Positions 34,709-44,493 are shown, counted from the first letter of the stretch. The stretch is DNA of 64,000 nucleotides from DLKC01 sp002478885 (GCA_046329585.1 JAXLUI010000001.1:1116001-1180000), one strand, 5' to 3'. A program made the numbers and translations. Notes: generated by a model not told the origin, from the sequence alone.

Positions 34709-36261
34709 TTTTTGTGTGCTTTGAGCTGATCAATTTCTTTTTGCAACTGTATTACGTAAAGGGTAAGCTCTTCAATTTTCTGCATCATTTTCGTTTCGGT
34801 TTCGGCAACAGGCAGGCCATCTGCCTGCATTTCTTTTGCCGATGGCAGATCTGGCAAATGATTGTTTTCATTGATATAGTTTTCCACCTCACTCAGTGAG
34901 CGCAGTTTATAGTTCTTTTCAAAAACAAAATCTGCCCAACCGGTTTCCACCCTAACTTCTTTGGCCTGTATGGTACCGTTGACAGAAAGCTTATACGATG
35001 GATTAAGTGTTCCAATACCAACATTGCCGTTTAACAAGAGGGTCATTTGTGCAGAGCCATTCTGAGCAAGGAGGCCTGTGCAGAAATACAGAGGGCTATT
35101 TGATTTTGTAGCGATCCATCCGCCACTTGAACCTACATAGGTACCCACTGTTACGGTTCCGTTGGTATGAGTAATACCGTAACTGGCATCGGCTGTTTGC
35201 AACTGGAACTTTGTGGCAGGGCTTATCGTACCAATACCAACACTACCCGCTGTAGTAATCGTCATTAGGGCAGTACTGTTATTAGTGAAAAAGTATAAAG
35301 GGTGATTTGATTTTGTTCCCAGCCAGCCACCATTATTGCCGACATAAGAACCTACCGTAACGACACCATTTGTGTGAGTGAGCCCGTAACTGGCATCGCC
35401 AGTAAATACCTGGAGTTTTGTAGCCGGTGTGGCAGTGCCAATGCCTACAAAGCCGCTGCCACCGTATGGCATCAGGGCAAAGTTGCCTGTACTGTACCAG
35501 TTAGAGGATGTGCCTGAATTAAAAAAAGACATCCCGTTTATACCATCTGCATTGTATATAGCCAGGTCGTTACCACTGAAAACAGGATTAAATGGATCGT
35601 CAGGATTGCCGATCTGTACTTTATTACTGCCAGCAAACGGATTAACCGACATTGGCCCCATAAGCACAGCTCCAGAATTGGTATTATAAATATTCACGCC
35701 CGTATAAGCCCAGGGCCCGCCACCGCCGCCACTTCCCGTAAGAGAAAGCCATGAAGCTCCGTTATAACCCTGGAAATCTGCACCAGTCCATTGTATCATC
35801 CCCGCAGCAGGTGCAGCAGGTGCGGCCCCAACTTGTACTGCGCCTGAGTAATAGCCATTACCCCATTTGAGACCAGCCGACCCAAGATCATAAGTAGCCG
35901 TTATCTTCGGAAGTAGCGCAGCGTTTATGGACGTAGTTACAAGGTTTGATAAACTTGTGTTGGCGCCTTTACCTGAAACAGGTGTCCAGGTCGTTCCACT
36001 ATAGTAGTAAAACCCCGCGGTTCCGTTAGTCTGGTAAATAAATAACCCCGTTGCCGGTGATACAATGGCATTGCGCTGTGCTTGCGTCATGCGGGGAATG
36101 AGTAAGCCTCTGCTGGTTGAAGTAACATCAAGCAGTGCCGATGTGTTGGGCGCGGTTGTACCTATACCTACAGATCCATTGGCAGGAAATGTGTTTTGTG
36201 CATTTATTGCAACAGTGCTTACACAAAAGAATGTGGTTAAAGCCAGCAGATTTTTTTTCAT
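34705..36261 (-). CDS. Tail-fibre/adhesin-like repeat protein with C-terminal coiled coil
   Basis: 518 aa. Signal peptide (KKNLLALTTFFCVSTVAINAQ) followed by GSVGIGTTAPNTSALLDVTS and LLIPRMTQAQRNAI, motifs common in Bacteroidota cell-surface proteins related to phage tail fibres. Two ~55-aa repeats (each with ASYG(L/I)THTNG, GGW, SN(H/S)PLYF and GSVGIGT/GNVGIGT) lie at ~285-420. The C-terminus resembles an S74-like region (NHLPDLPSAKEMQADGLPV) ending in a coiled coil (MMQKIEELTLYVIQLQKEID), probably for trimerisation. It is coupled to the protease gene downstream. Confidence 0.8.
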   Translation of the reverse strand: MKKNLLALTTFFCVSTVAINAQNTFPANGSVGIGTTAPNTSALLDVTSTSRGLLIPRMTQAQRNAIVSPATGLFIYQTNGTAGFYYYSGTTWTPVSGKGANTSLSNLVTTSINAALLPKITATYDLGSAGLKWGNGYYSGAVQVGAAPAAPAAGMIQWTGADFQGYNGASWLSLTGSGGGGGPWAYTGVNIYNTNSGAVLMGPMSVNPFAGSNKVQIGNPDDPFNPVFSGNDLAIYNADGINGMSFFNSGTSSNWYSTGNFALMPYGGSGFVGIGTATPATKLQVFTGDASYGLTHTNGVVTVGSYVGNNGGWLGTKSNHPLYFFTNNSTALMTITTAGSVGIGTISPATKFQLQTADASYGITHTNGTVTVGTYVGSSGGWIATKSNSPLYFCTGLLAQNGSAQMTLLLNGNVGIGTLNPSYKLSVNGTIQAKEVRVETGWADFVFEKNYKLRSLSEVENYINENNHLPDLPSAKEMQADGLPVAETETKMMQKIEELTLYVIQLQKEIDQLKAHKK

Positions 36262-36397
36262 ACGAGTGACTGATTTGAGGCTGCAGTAGCAGTGCTTTGG
36301 TTATTGATATTGTGCAGAAAAAGCTTTTGCTAAAATTGGTTGCAATTATCCGGCAAAACAATCCTCTTTTTGAGTGATAAGAATGCTTACTATCCTT

Positions 36398-36449
36398 TGT
36401 TACCGGCATAAGTAACACTGCCCGGCACCGGTTGTGTCACTCACTTGAG
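36398..36449 (-). repeat. REP-like repeat family 2, copy g (reverse, variant core)
   Basis: TTGTTACCGGCATAAG, CGGCACCG, then GTTGTGTCACTCACTTG. It faces copy h across ~100 bp. The two copies fill the 358-bp gap between the adhesin and regulator genes, where no gene is seen. Confidence 0.7.
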
Positions 36450-36550
36450 CTGCAGAATGTTCATGGGCTCTTAGCTGCGAAATGCGACCAGGCTAAGGCA
36501 GATTTATTATTTTTTATAAATCAAAAAGCTTGCTGCGTGCAGTTGCTGCA

Positions 36551-36601
36551 GCACAAGTGTGCGACGCAACGGAAACTTAACAGCATTACCATAGCCTGCG
36601 C
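36551..36601 (+). repeat. REP-like repeat family 2, copy h (forward)
   Basis: GCACAAGTGTGCGACGCAAC, then a diverged tail with CAGCATTACCATAG. Confidence 0.7.
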
Positions 36602-36619
36602 CATAAAATACATTATCGC

Positions 36620-37249
36620 TTATACGATTTTTTCATTGATGGCTTTTGCGATGGCCTCTTTGCCGCAGGATACATGCAGCTTCTGGTAAATATTTTTGAG
36701 ATGGGAGCGTACGGTGTCAAAAGCAACATTTAGTTCTGCCGCAATTATTTTTATACTGTAGCCTTTTATCAGCAGTTGCAGCACTTCTATTTCACGGTGT
36801 GAAAGATTGTATTGCTGTGACGGGTGCTTCTGCTGAAAACTGTTCAGCACTTTTTTGGCGATCAATGGCGACATGGGTGCGCCGCCCTTCATTACGTCGT
36901 GAATCGCGCTGAATAATTGCGCCGGTGGCGTTTTCTTAAGCAGGTATCCATCGGCTCCGGCGCACAGGCATTGAAAAAGGCGATCATCATCTTCAAAAAC
37001 CGTATACATGATCACGGCCGTTTGCGGCCTCACGGCTTTTATCGCGACAACGCCCTGTATACCCGACATGCCCGGCATGTCGATATCCATTAACACCGCA
37101 TCGGGTTCATAGCCGGAGATGACGGCTGCAGCCTCATTGCAATTATTGAAATGGGCAAGCACCACAAAATCCTCATCGTTACTCAAAAGAAAAGCGAGAG
37201 ACTCCCTTAGCCGGTCATTGTCTTCAAAAAGGATAACTGAGGTTGGCAT
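36620..37249 (-). CDS. LuxR/NarL-type response regulator
   Basis: 209 aa. A receiver domain with acidic pocket FEDND near the start and phosphoacceptor D55 in AVLMDIDMPGMSG; a C-terminal LuxR helix-turn-helix with LSHREIEVLQLLIKGYSIK and DTVRSHLKNIYQKL. It is a DNA-binding transcription factor. It follows the sensor kinase gene by 52 bp on the same strand, so they form a cognate pair. The adhesin/protease genes lie directly downstream on the same strand and are candidate targets. Confidence 0.92.
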   Translation of the reverse strand: MPTSVILFEDNDRLRESLAFLLSNDEDFVVLAHFNNCNEAAAVISGYEPDAVLMDIDMPGMSGIQGVVAIKAVRPQTAVIMYTVFEDDDRLFQCLCAGADGYLLKKTPPAQLFSAIHDVMKGGAPMSPLIAKKVLNSFQQKHPSQQYNLSHREIEVLQLLIKGYSIKIIAAELNVAFDTVRSHLKNIYQKLHVSCGKEAIAKAINEKIV

Positions 37250-37301
37250 CAGTGAAATTAGTTTTAAAAACGAGGCAAACCGTTCATCTTTTTGAGTGAT
37301 C

Positions 37302-40300
37302 TTAAATCACCTGCATCCCCACAAACAAAGTAGTTCCGCTTTTAGACGTGTCTACAATGACCGTTCCTTTCCATTTTGCAGCACGGCTCCTAATATTTTT
37401 CAAGCCGTTTCTATCGGTTGGCAAAGCAGCATCGAAACCTTTACCGTTATCCGCAATACGCATGTGAAGTTGCTTTTTTTCCTGCAAGAGGTCAATGTTA
37501 ACTAACGTAGCGTTTGCGTGCTTATAAATATTATTCACGGCCTCTTTAAAAACGAGGTAAATATCCTTTCGCTGTTCCATGGAAATCTTCTTACCCGCCA
37601 ACTTTTCATCTATACTTATGTAGTATTGTATGCCCGACGCATCAAACAACTCCGCAGCATAACGACGCATCCGCGCTGCAAGCTGTTCAAAATTGTCATT
37701 GATGGAATTAATGCTCCAAACAATATCGTCCAGCGATTGCCCTGATCGTTGCACTTCTTCTGATATCCGTTCTAAAAAACCGGAGGTTTTACCGGGCGAG
37801 TTTATGTTTGCACTGCTTAGCGTTGACAAAATGCTGATATTGGTAAGCGTGGAGCCGATATCATCATGAAGGTCTGTCGCGATCCGGTTACGAACCTGTT
37901 GCAGTAACACAAGTTGTCTTATCCGGTACAGGTATAAAAAATAAAATAAAGCAACCACAAAAAAGATACACAAAAGAATAAACCACCATTGCTGCCAGAA
38001 AGGATATGCTATAGAAAAAGCTATTGAAGCAATATTAGAGCTTTCGTAACCGTCACTCATCAGCGCCTTGACCTGGAAAACGTAATTGCCAGGAGCCAGA
38101 TTGGAAAAACTAATCTGTCTTTCATGGTTAACCGGTATCCAAGGCTTGCTTGCTGACGAATCAAGCCTGTAAAAATACTGGTTGTTACGGCCATCTGTAA
38201 GGTTTACGGCAGTAAAAGCGATGCGGATATTCTGCTCATCGTATCCAAGTGCAAAATGTTGTTGACGTGTAAAATTTTTATCGGAGGCCGATGCTTCCGT
38301 AATAAAAATTTTCGCCGGTGGCAGTTTATCTAACCAGTCGCCGGGCTTAATGGAGCAAACAGACAGACCAGTCAGGAAATACAAACTATCCAACTGCGAT
38401 GAATAAAAAACCGAGCCGATTGCTGATTCGGGAAAGTGAAAAAGGCCGTCAAAGGCTGTTACCCTTCTTGTGACTATGTCAATACAGCAGAGTCCGTTTC
38501 TTGTTGCCAACCAAAGATGGCCATTCTTATCATCAGCAATACTATTGATGAACGAAGAAGGCAGCCCATCGGCAACGGTGTATTTTTTAAAAGTCTTTTC
38601 GCTGATATTGTACTCGGTCAACCCATCTGCGGTGGCCATCCAGATATGATTGTGCTTATCAGCATATATTGAGAGAATAATGCCGTTATCAAAATCGGTA
38701 TTGTACGCCGGATGAATAATGCTGAAACTATCAGCGTTCCTGTTCCAGCAACAAAGACCTGTACCGTGTGAACTCCCCATCCAGATATTCCCATATTCGT
38801 CCTCGCCAATAGCTATGGGGTATCGCAAAGGAAATGTTGGGCTCGATCCGCCGTTGTAATGCCTGATAGAACCAGTAATTGTATTGTAAGCCATCACCCC
38901 ATTGCCCATACCAAGGCCCATCCATAACAACTGATGGGAATCGGTAAACTGCGTAGTAACAGCGATCGTGTTGATCCAGCTATATTCTTTAGGCCACTGC
39001 ACAATCCGATATTGGTCAGTATGCATACACCAGCAATAAATGCCTGCCTGGGTGGCAATCCAAAAGCTGTCAGCGTGCGTATGCCTTACATTCCATGTAT
39101 CGCGGGTTAACACGTTGTCGTTCCAGGCAACATTTTTCCACTGGTTGGCAGTGTTATAAAAAAAACCACCGCCGGAAGTGCTGATAAACAAGGTTCGATC
39201 TGCTTCAAAAATGTTCAGCAACTCATTTCTTTGATGAGTATTATTATTGTACGCGGGAAAATTGTAAAGCCCCATATTTAGTGAAGCCTTTGTGAATCTA
39301 TATAATCCATTGCTCGTTCCTAACCAGATGCTGCCTGTGGGATCGGAGTAGCTGCAAAGCACCTCATCGTTGCCAAGAATAAGATCGCTGTGATTGTTGC
39401 CTGACTGGTCTTTTGTGATCACCAGTACACCACCATTGCTCAAGGTAATGCCCGTAACATTATTTAAAAGCTGTAAAAGACGGGAGTTATAGTAAATTTC
39501 CTTTTTCCCTTTGATCAGCCCCAGCGAAACACTAGTAGTGCGACCGTTTACATGGTCATAAAAAAACAAACTGTCGGTAAGATGTTTGATATATACCGCA
39601 TCACCATTTGCCTTAAAAATGCAATCTCTCACGTATGGATGACGGAAAACGGAAAGTGACTGTTCGGGAGATTGCGCCGCTGGCAGCAACAGCTTTGAAT
39701 TTTTTTCGCTCAAATAGTAGCCGCCTGTTCCCGTATAGGAATTTAATTCCGCAAGCATATCGCCACTATTCAGTAATTGCAGTTTGTGGACATACAACAG
39801 CGACGCATTGTTACGGGTATTGCCCTGGTAGTCTTGCCACTGTTGCAAAATGTGAAGCGCTGTGTCAAGTTTATATAGGGTGGTTTGCGTGCCAGCCCAT
39901 ATTAAGCCCGCCGCATCTGTCGCCGCAACGGTAAAATTATTGTCGTAGGCAAACATGCCGGGCGTTGACCTTACCAGGAAATTATTGGCTTTTTCTGCAC
40001 CCGTATTCCAAATACATAACCCTGTCCCCGTATTTATCAAAAGGCGATGGTTGCTTAAACTGATAATTCCTTTGATAAGATTACCCGGGATACTGCTGGT
40101 ATCTTTTGAATGAAAATATTTTTTAAACGCTACCCCGTCATAACGGCAAAGGCCGTTGTTGGTGCCTATCCACAAAAAACCATCTTCGTCGCCGCAAATA
40201 GCGGTAATAGTTGCGTCCGGCAGGCCATCAGCCACTGTAATGTGCTCGGCCAGTGCAGGATTTAAATGCTGCGGCAGGCAGCGAACCACCGGCACCATAA

Positions 40301-40331
40301 AAAAAACAATTATTAAACTAAGGCGAAACAT
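37302..40331 (-). CDS. Two-component-regulator-propeller sensor histidine kinase
   Basis: 1009 aa. A signal peptide is followed by ~650 residues of propeller repeats (for example EDGFLWIGTNNGLCRYDG and DKNGHLWLATRNGLCCID), a Y_Y_Y domain (NLAPGNYVFQVKAL), one TM helix (~775-797), and a HisKA_3 region with H822 in ATDLHDDIGSTLTNISILS. The HATPase has FKEAVNNIYKHANA and IADNGKGFD. The periplasmic propeller senses an unknown ligand. Unlike hybrid versions used in polysaccharide loci, it has no fused receiver or AraC domain and instead works with the separate LuxR regulator. Confidence 0.92.
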   Translation of the reverse strand: MFRLSLIIVFFMVPVVRCLPQHLNPALAEHITVADGLPDATITAICGDEDGFLWIGTNNGLCRYDGVAFKKYFHSKDTSSIPGNLIKGIISLSNHRLLINTGTGLCIWNTGAEKANNFLVRSTPGMFAYDNNFTVAATDAAGLIWAGTQTTLYKLDTALHILQQWQDYQGNTRNNASLLYVHKLQLLNSGDMLAELNSYTGTGGYYLSEKNSKLLLPAAQSPEQSLSVFRHPYVRDCIFKANGDAVYIKHLTDSLFFYDHVNGRTTSVSLGLIKGKKEIYYNSRLLQLLNNVTGITLSNGGVLVITKDQSGNNHSDLILGNDEVLCSYSDPTGSIWLGTSNGLYRFTKASLNMGLYNFPAYNNNTHQRNELLNIFEADRTLFISTSGGGFFYNTANQWKNVAWNDNVLTRDTWNVRHTHADSFWIATQAGIYCWCMHTDQYRIVQWPKEYSWINTIAVTTQFTDSHQLLWMGLGMGNGVMAYNTITGSIRHYNGGSSPTFPLRYPIAIGEDEYGNIWMGSSHGTGLCCWNRNADSFSIIHPAYNTDFDNGIILSIYADKHNHIWMATADGLTEYNISEKTFKKYTVADGLPSSFINSIADDKNGHLWLATRNGLCCIDIVTRRVTAFDGLFHFPESAIGSVFYSSQLDSLYFLTGLSVCSIKPGDWLDKLPPAKIFITEASASDKNFTRQQHFALGYDEQNIRIAFTAVNLTDGRNNQYFYRLDSSASKPWIPVNHERQISFSNLAPGNYVFQVKALMSDGYESSNIASIAFSIAYPFWQQWWFILLCIFFVVALFYFLYLYRIRQLVLLQQVRNRIATDLHDDIGSTLTNISILSTLSSANINSPGKTSGFLERISEEVQRSGQSLDDIVWSINSINDNFEQLAARMRRYAAELFDASGIQYYISIDEKLAGKKISMEQRKDIYLVFKEAVNNIYKHANATLVNIDLLQEKKQLHMRIADNGKGFDAALPTDRNGLKNIRSRAAKWKGTVIVDTSKSGTTLFVGMQVI

Positions 40332-40432
40332 GGGTTCTTTTTTCTCTGCAGGTGGGCTAGGAATACCTTTTGCAATATAATATTATTAAACAAGACTGCT
40401 TTACAGCACCAGGCCCTGACGCGGTTGTATCA

Positions 40433-40492
40433 TTTTTTTGTGCCGGGCAAAACTGCTGCTATGAGGCTTCTGTTGCGTCGCACCCTTGTACC
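40433..40492 (-). repeat. REP-like repeat family 2, copy i (reverse, near complete)
   Basis: TTTTTTTGTGCCGGGCAAAA, CTATGAGGC, TTCTGTTGCGTCGCACCC, TTGTACC. It faces copy j across ~125 bp, in a 405-bp gap without genes. Confidence 0.85.
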
Positions 40493-40616
40493 GCATCGCT
40501 TTGGGCCGCAACAAGTATCCGTTGAAGCGGGCTGCTGATCAATTCATAAAGCCATTAAGATGCGGATTGGGAGGGGCTGAAAGACTTTTGCCGGCTTGCT
40601 GACGTCCCAACTAACT

Positions 40617-40677
40617 GCACAAGTGTGCGACGCAACAGCCGATGCCATAAGTTACAAAAGCCCGGCCCCCAAAAAAA
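40617..40677 (+). repeat. REP-like repeat family 2, copy j (forward, near complete)
   Basis: GCACAAGTGTGCGACGCAAC, AGCCGATGCCATAAGTTAC, AAAAGCCCGGCCCCC, then seven A. A good representative of the family. Confidence 0.85.
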
Positions 40678-40737
40678 TAACAAAGGGATCGGTCGAAATT
40701 AATTTTTCTTCGCGCGGTTAGTTTATACTTTTACCGC

Positions 40738-41019
40738 ATGGCACAGCTACAAATCGGTGATGCATTGAAACAGTTTCTTGACAAGAGCAAATTAAAAAAC
40801 GGCATTCGCTCGGTGCAGATAGAAAGTATTTGGGAAATGCTGATGGGCAAAACAATTGCACGCTATACCGAAAAGATTGAGATCGTAAATCAAACGCTTT
40901 TTATACAAACATCTGTAGGCCCGTTAAAAAATGAGCTCGTTTACCAGAAAGAAAAAATTATTGAGCGCATCAACGAAGCGCTGGGTGAAAAAGCAATTAA
41001 AGAAGTGATCATCCGCTGA
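40738..41019 (+). CDS. DciA/DUF721 family protein
   Basis: 93 aa. The middle carries IESIWEMLMGKTIARYTEKI and the end VYQKEKIIERINEALGEKAI, matching DUF721/DciA, small proteins related to loaders of the replicative helicase DnaB. Members in Bacteroidota are short and lack the long C-terminal tail, so helicase loading here is inferred. It is convergent with the CBS gene; the two stop codons abut at 41019/41020. Confidence 0.8.
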   Translation: MAQLQIGDALKQFLDKSKLKNGIRSVQIESIWEMLMGKTIARYTEKIEIVNQTLFIQTSVGPLKNELVYQKEKIIERINEALGEKAIKEVIIR

Positions 41020-41469
41020 TCATATCCAATAATCACGCAACAGATTTTCATGATGTTCCTGTGGCTGGGCACCAGGTGCCTCCAGTTCGGAAATGGCCGC
41101 ACGCATTAGATCATGGATGGTGATAATTCCCTTAAAATCGGGGCCATCGTAGGCAGGCAGGTACCGCGATTTGGAAGAGTTCATCAGCTTCATGCATTGT
41201 TCTGCAGTATCATCCAGGGAAACGATGGGCATGTCGCAGGTCATAATTTCCCGTACTACCGTAGTGTCGGAATGTTTATCCTGCAGAATAACTTTATGCG
41301 TGTAATCACGCTCAGAAACAATACCCGCATACCGGTTATGTTCCCTCACAATGAGGTAGCTGATATTTTCCGCTTTCATAACGGCAATGGCTTCCCTTAC
41401 AGTTTTATCGGCATCAATAAAATTGAAATGAGGTCCCTTTTGTTTAAGGATTTCTTTAACAGTACGCAT
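41020..41469 (-). CDS. CBS domain pair protein
   Basis: 149 aa made almost entirely of two CBS domains: the first around DADKTVREAIAVMKAENISY, the second around TAEQCMKLMNSSKSRYLPAY. Such stand-alone pairs bind adenine nucleotides and regulate partner enzymes or transporters; the partner is unknown. A -7 box, TATATTTG, lies at 41501-41508 upstream. Confidence 0.88.
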   Translation of the reverse strand: MRTVKEILKQKGPHFNFIDADKTVREAIAVMKAENISYLIVREHNRYAGIVSERDYTHKVILQDKHSDTTVVREIMTCDMPIVSLDDTAEQCMKLMNSSKSRYLPAYDGPDFKGIITIHDLMRAAISELEAPGAQPQEHHENLLRDYWI

Positions 41470-41500
41470 GGCAAAAAAGAATTTGGTGTTCGAATTACTA

Positions 41501-41508
41501 CAAATATA
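41501..41508 (-). promoter_or_regulatory. -7 box of the CBS gene
   Basis: TATATTTG on the - strand fits TAnnTTTG exactly, 32 bp before the start codon. No clear -33 element. Confidence 0.45.
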
Positions 41509-41552
41509 ATGATCGGGGGTAATGGCGAATATGATATTGATCAGTAAAGGGC

Positions 41553-42599
41553 TTAAAATATTCTCGCTCTCGGGTCTATAATGCCATAGAAGACATCGGC
41601 AAGTAAATTCACCAAAACGAAGAAGGATGCGGTAAGCAATACGCTGCCCATTACTACCGGAAAATCGAGCCTTTCCAAAGCATCTACGGTTATTTTGCCA
41701 ATACCCTTCCAGCCAAAAATATACTCAACGAAAAAGGCGCCAGCCAGCAGTTCCGCAAACCATCCTGTGATAGCCGTAACGACCGGGTTTAACGCATTTC
41801 GCAGCGCATGTTTAAATATAACAGCGCTTTTACGAAGCCCCTTGGCATAAGCAGTACGTATATAGTCTTGCCCTAGTACATCAAGCATGGCACTGCGGGT
41901 AAGCTGTGTAATAATAGCCAATGGCCTTATTCCCAGCGTTATGGCAGGAAGGATAAGGTTTTGCAATTGCAGTTGCCGGCCTTCAAAAGCATCATAGGCA
42001 AAAAGGCTTCCCGTCATATGCAGACCGGTATAAGCGCTTAACACAAAGCCGAACAGGTATGCTATAACGATGCCCATAAAAAAAGACGGTGCCGAAATAC
42101 CGAGCACGCTTGCAAAAACAGCGGAACTATCCATCCATGTATTTTGTTTTACTGCAGCCAGCACGCCGAGCAATACGCCGATAACCGTGGCAAAAAGCAT
42201 AGCGGATAAAGCTAGCGTAAGTGTTCCGGGGAGAGCTTCGAGCAGGATGTCAGACACTGCTCTCCTGCTTTGATAGGAACGCCGCAGGTAAGGGAATTTT
42301 ATTACCAGTTTGCTATCACTTCCGATTTGCAGGCCTTCGATGCCAAGCGCCTGAATATCATCGGCGGAATAAAAACTTATGGGAGAAACATCATTGAGGT
42401 ATAAAACAAACTGTTTCCACTTTGGCTGGTCAAGCGCCAGTTCTTTACGGATATTCTGTATAGTTGCGCTGTCGCCTGTTTGACCGATCACCAACCTTGC
42501 CGGATCGCCAAAACCCTGGAACAGAAAAAACACCAATATCACCACGCCAAACAGCACTAAGAAGCCATACAATAATTTTCTTGTGATAAAGGATAGCAT
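41553..42599 (-). CDS. ABC transporter permease, DppB/OppB type
   Basis: 348 aa with about six TM helices. It has DPARLVIGQTGD after TM1 and the EAA loop near DYIRTAYAKGLRKSAVIFKHALRNAL (read as DYIRTAYAKGL and FKHALRNALNP), which contacts the ATPase. It would import peptides or similar solutes, but neither the binding protein, second permease nor ATPases are nearby, so partners must be encoded elsewhere. Third gene of a - strand run with BT_3928-like and DUF1599 genes (gaps of 25-29 bp). Confidence 0.88.
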   Translation of the reverse strand: MLSFITRKLLYGFLVLFGVVILVFFLFQGFGDPARLVIGQTGDSATIQNIRKELALDQPKWKQFVLYLNDVSPISFYSADDIQALGIEGLQIGSDSKLVIKFPYLRRSYQSRRAVSDILLEALPGTLTLALSAMLFATVIGVLLGVLAAVKQNTWMDSSAVFASVLGISAPSFFMGIVIAYLFGFVLSAYTGLHMTGSLFAYDAFEGRQLQLQNLILPAITLGIRPLAIITQLTRSAMLDVLGQDYIRTAYAKGLRKSAVIFKHALRNALNPVVTAITGWFAELLAGAFFVEYIFGWKGIGKITVDALERLDFPVVMGSVLLTASFFVLVNLLADVFYGIIDPRARIF

Positions 42600-42628
42600 G
42601 AAAAGGTTTTAGCCACTATACCAAATAT

Positions 42629-43753
42629 TTATTTGCCTGAAAGTGCGCCGGCAGCAGCATTCACTTTGTCGATGTCAAGAAAGCTGAACTTATCTTTTAC
42701 ATCAGCGCCATGCATAAGAATATAGGTTGGGGTTACCCTTGCGGCAGTTTTTATTACAGTGCCATCACAAAGCAGTATGCACACTTGCTTGTTGGAGCCA
42801 TAATGTTCAATAGCTTTTTCTTTAACCGATGTAATAAGAAATACAGGGATATTCTTCGCCCCCATAGAAGCGACCAGCTTATCAAATCCATCTTTCCAGT
42901 CTGCATAGCCGGAAAAATCATTTACCCACAATGTCACATAGTCATTTTGCTGTTCCAGTACCGCGCTCGTGGTATCATTCCCTTCCAGGCTCTGCAGCGA
43001 AAAATCAACGATCGCAGGGCCGCCGGAGCCGGCTTTCACCAGTTTTTGAAAACGGTCTGCAAACTCATAGGTTGAGTCAAAATCTGCCGGAAAATGATTG
43101 GCATCAAACTCCACCTCTTTACCCGCCTTTTTGTATTTGAAAGTAACTGCAAAACTATCGGGAACTGCACCTGCGGGCACCTTCATCTGGTCGAGAATAT
43201 TGTTGCCCTTTTTGTAAGGCAAACAGTCTCTGAACGGCAAATGCCTCAAAGCATAATACTGCATATAAACCGTCCCAATCAGCGAAGCCATCAACAAAAC
43301 TTGCGGTACAGGGGAAGACAAGTTCGTATGAATATGCTTCCTGTTTGCAAACAGCACAAGAATTAAGATTAGCAGGAAAACATCTTTTATAAACGAAGTA
43401 AGCGGTGTTAACGGCAGGCAATCACCAAAGCAACCACAGGTTCTTATTTTGCCCGAGAGATAAGCGTAGGCCGTTAAAAAGCAGAAGAATAAAATAAGCA
43501 GCAATAATAGCCAGCTGAACAAACGCATTCTCCACCCGATGATCACAGCAACACCGGCGAGCACTTCAAAAGTGTTCATGATTACAGACAATGCCAGTGT
43601 GTAATTGTTAAGTCCGTCCCAGCCCCACGCTTCGAAAAATTCCTGCATTTTATAACTCAACCCCGACGGGTCGTTCGCCTTCACCAGCCCCGAAAAAATA
43701 AACAATATTCCAACCACCCACCTGGTAACGATCAATGACTTTGACTTTTTCAT
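42629..43753 (-). CDS. BT_3928-like DoxX/MauE family membrane protein
   Basis: 374 aa. The N-terminal ~150 residues are a four-helix DoxX-type domain (VVGILFIFSGLVKANDP) with RTCGCFGDCLPL, a cysteine-rich loop as in MauE-like proteins handling disulfides. The C-terminal periplasmic part looks thioredoxin-like without a CxxC (YVTLWVNDFSGYADWKDGF, then VTPTYILMHG). This form is typical of Bacteroidota; its role in redox or disulfide handling is inferred. It lies between the DUF1599 and ABC permease genes, probably in one operon. Confidence 0.82.
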   Translation of the reverse strand: MKKSKSLIVTRWVVGILFIFSGLVKANDPSGLSYKMQEFFEAWGWDGLNNYTLALSVIMNTFEVLAGVAVIIGWRMRLFSWLLLLLILFFCFLTAYAYLSGKIRTCGCFGDCLPLTPLTSFIKDVFLLILILVLFANRKHIHTNLSSPVPQVLLMASLIGTVYMQYYALRHLPFRDCLPYKKGNNILDQMKVPAGAVPDSFAVTFKYKKAGKEVEFDANHFPADFDSTYEFADRFQKLVKAGSGGPAIVDFSLQSLEGNDTTSAVLEQQNDYVTLWVNDFSGYADWKDGFDKLVASMGAKNIPVFLITSVKEKAIEHYGSNKQVCILLCDGTVIKTAARVTPTYILMHGADVKDKFSFLDIDKVNAAAGALSGK

Positions 43754-43778
43754 AAAAATGTTTTGTAAGGTTCTCCCA

Positions 43779-44324
43779 TCACTGCTTTCCTTCTGCTATC
43801 AGTATCAGCGCAAAAACCGCGTAATTAATAATATCAATATAATTCGCATCAATGCCTTCGCTTATCAACGTTTTGCCATCGTTCAGCAGTATCTGTTTTA
43901 TGCGCAACAGCTTCACTAAAATAAGATCGGCAAAACTCTCCTGGCTCATCTCCCGCCATGCCTCGCCATAATCGTGATTTTTGTCCAGCATAATTTTTTT
44001 CGCAGTTGCCGATTGCTCATCATACCATACACTTACTTTTTCTGCATCCACATCTTCCACCGATGGTTCTTTGAGTGCAAGCTGTATCAAACCAATGATA
44101 CCATAATTAAGAATACCTTTGAATTCACTCGCGATATCGTCACCTACACGCTGCGCTTTTTTTTCCTGTATCGTGCGAATGCGCAGGGCCTTTATAAATA
44201 CCTGGTCAACGACAGAAATCGTCCGCAGCACCCGCCAAGATGTACCATAATCCTTTGTCTTCTTAATAAAAATCTCTTTGCATGATGCCACTGCATCGTC
44301 GTATTGTTTGTTCGTATCCGCCAT
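43779..44324 (-). CDS. DUF1599 domain protein
   Basis: 181 aa with an internal duplication: KKTKDYGTSWRVLR and DKNHDYGEAWREMS open two similar helical halves, each followed by VFIKALRIRTIQE or ILVKLLRIKQILL. This is the DUF1599 (nucleotide-modification-associated) fold, and the HDYG-type motif may bind a nucleotide. It is divergent from folP, a pairing seen in many Bacteroidota, and is the first gene of its operon. Confidence 0.85.
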   Translation of the reverse strand: MADTNKQYDDAVASCKEIFIKKTKDYGTSWRVLRTISVVDQVFIKALRIRTIQEKKAQRVGDDIASEFKGILNYGIIGLIQLALKEPSVEDVDAEKVSVWYDEQSATAKKIMLDKNHDYGEAWREMSQESFADLILVKLLRIKQILLNDGKTLISEGIDANYIDIINYAVFALILIAEGKQ

Positions 44325-44337
44325 TTGATTTCAAATA

Positions 44338-44398
44338 TTTTTTTGTGTACCCGGCCTCCGGTTATTATGGCATCGACTCTTGCGTCGCACACTTCTGC
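44338..44398 (-). repeat. REP-like repeat family 2, copy k (reverse)
   Basis: TTTTTTTGTGTACCCGGCC, TTATTATGGCATCGACTC, TTGCGTCGCACACTTCTGC, between divergent DUF1599 and folP. Confidence 0.8.
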
Positions 44399-44493
44399 GT
44401 TATAACTTTCTTCGGCAGGCTTCTCCGTGCTTATCTTTACGCTGTCGTTAATTGCAGCAGCATAAACCGATCAAAAATAAACCAAAGCCGATA

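Noticed and set aside
36262..36619. Promoter or small gene between the adhesin and regulator genes
   Set aside because: The gap is mostly repeat copies g and h; no TAnnTTTG box with a matching -33 element or coding frame was found.
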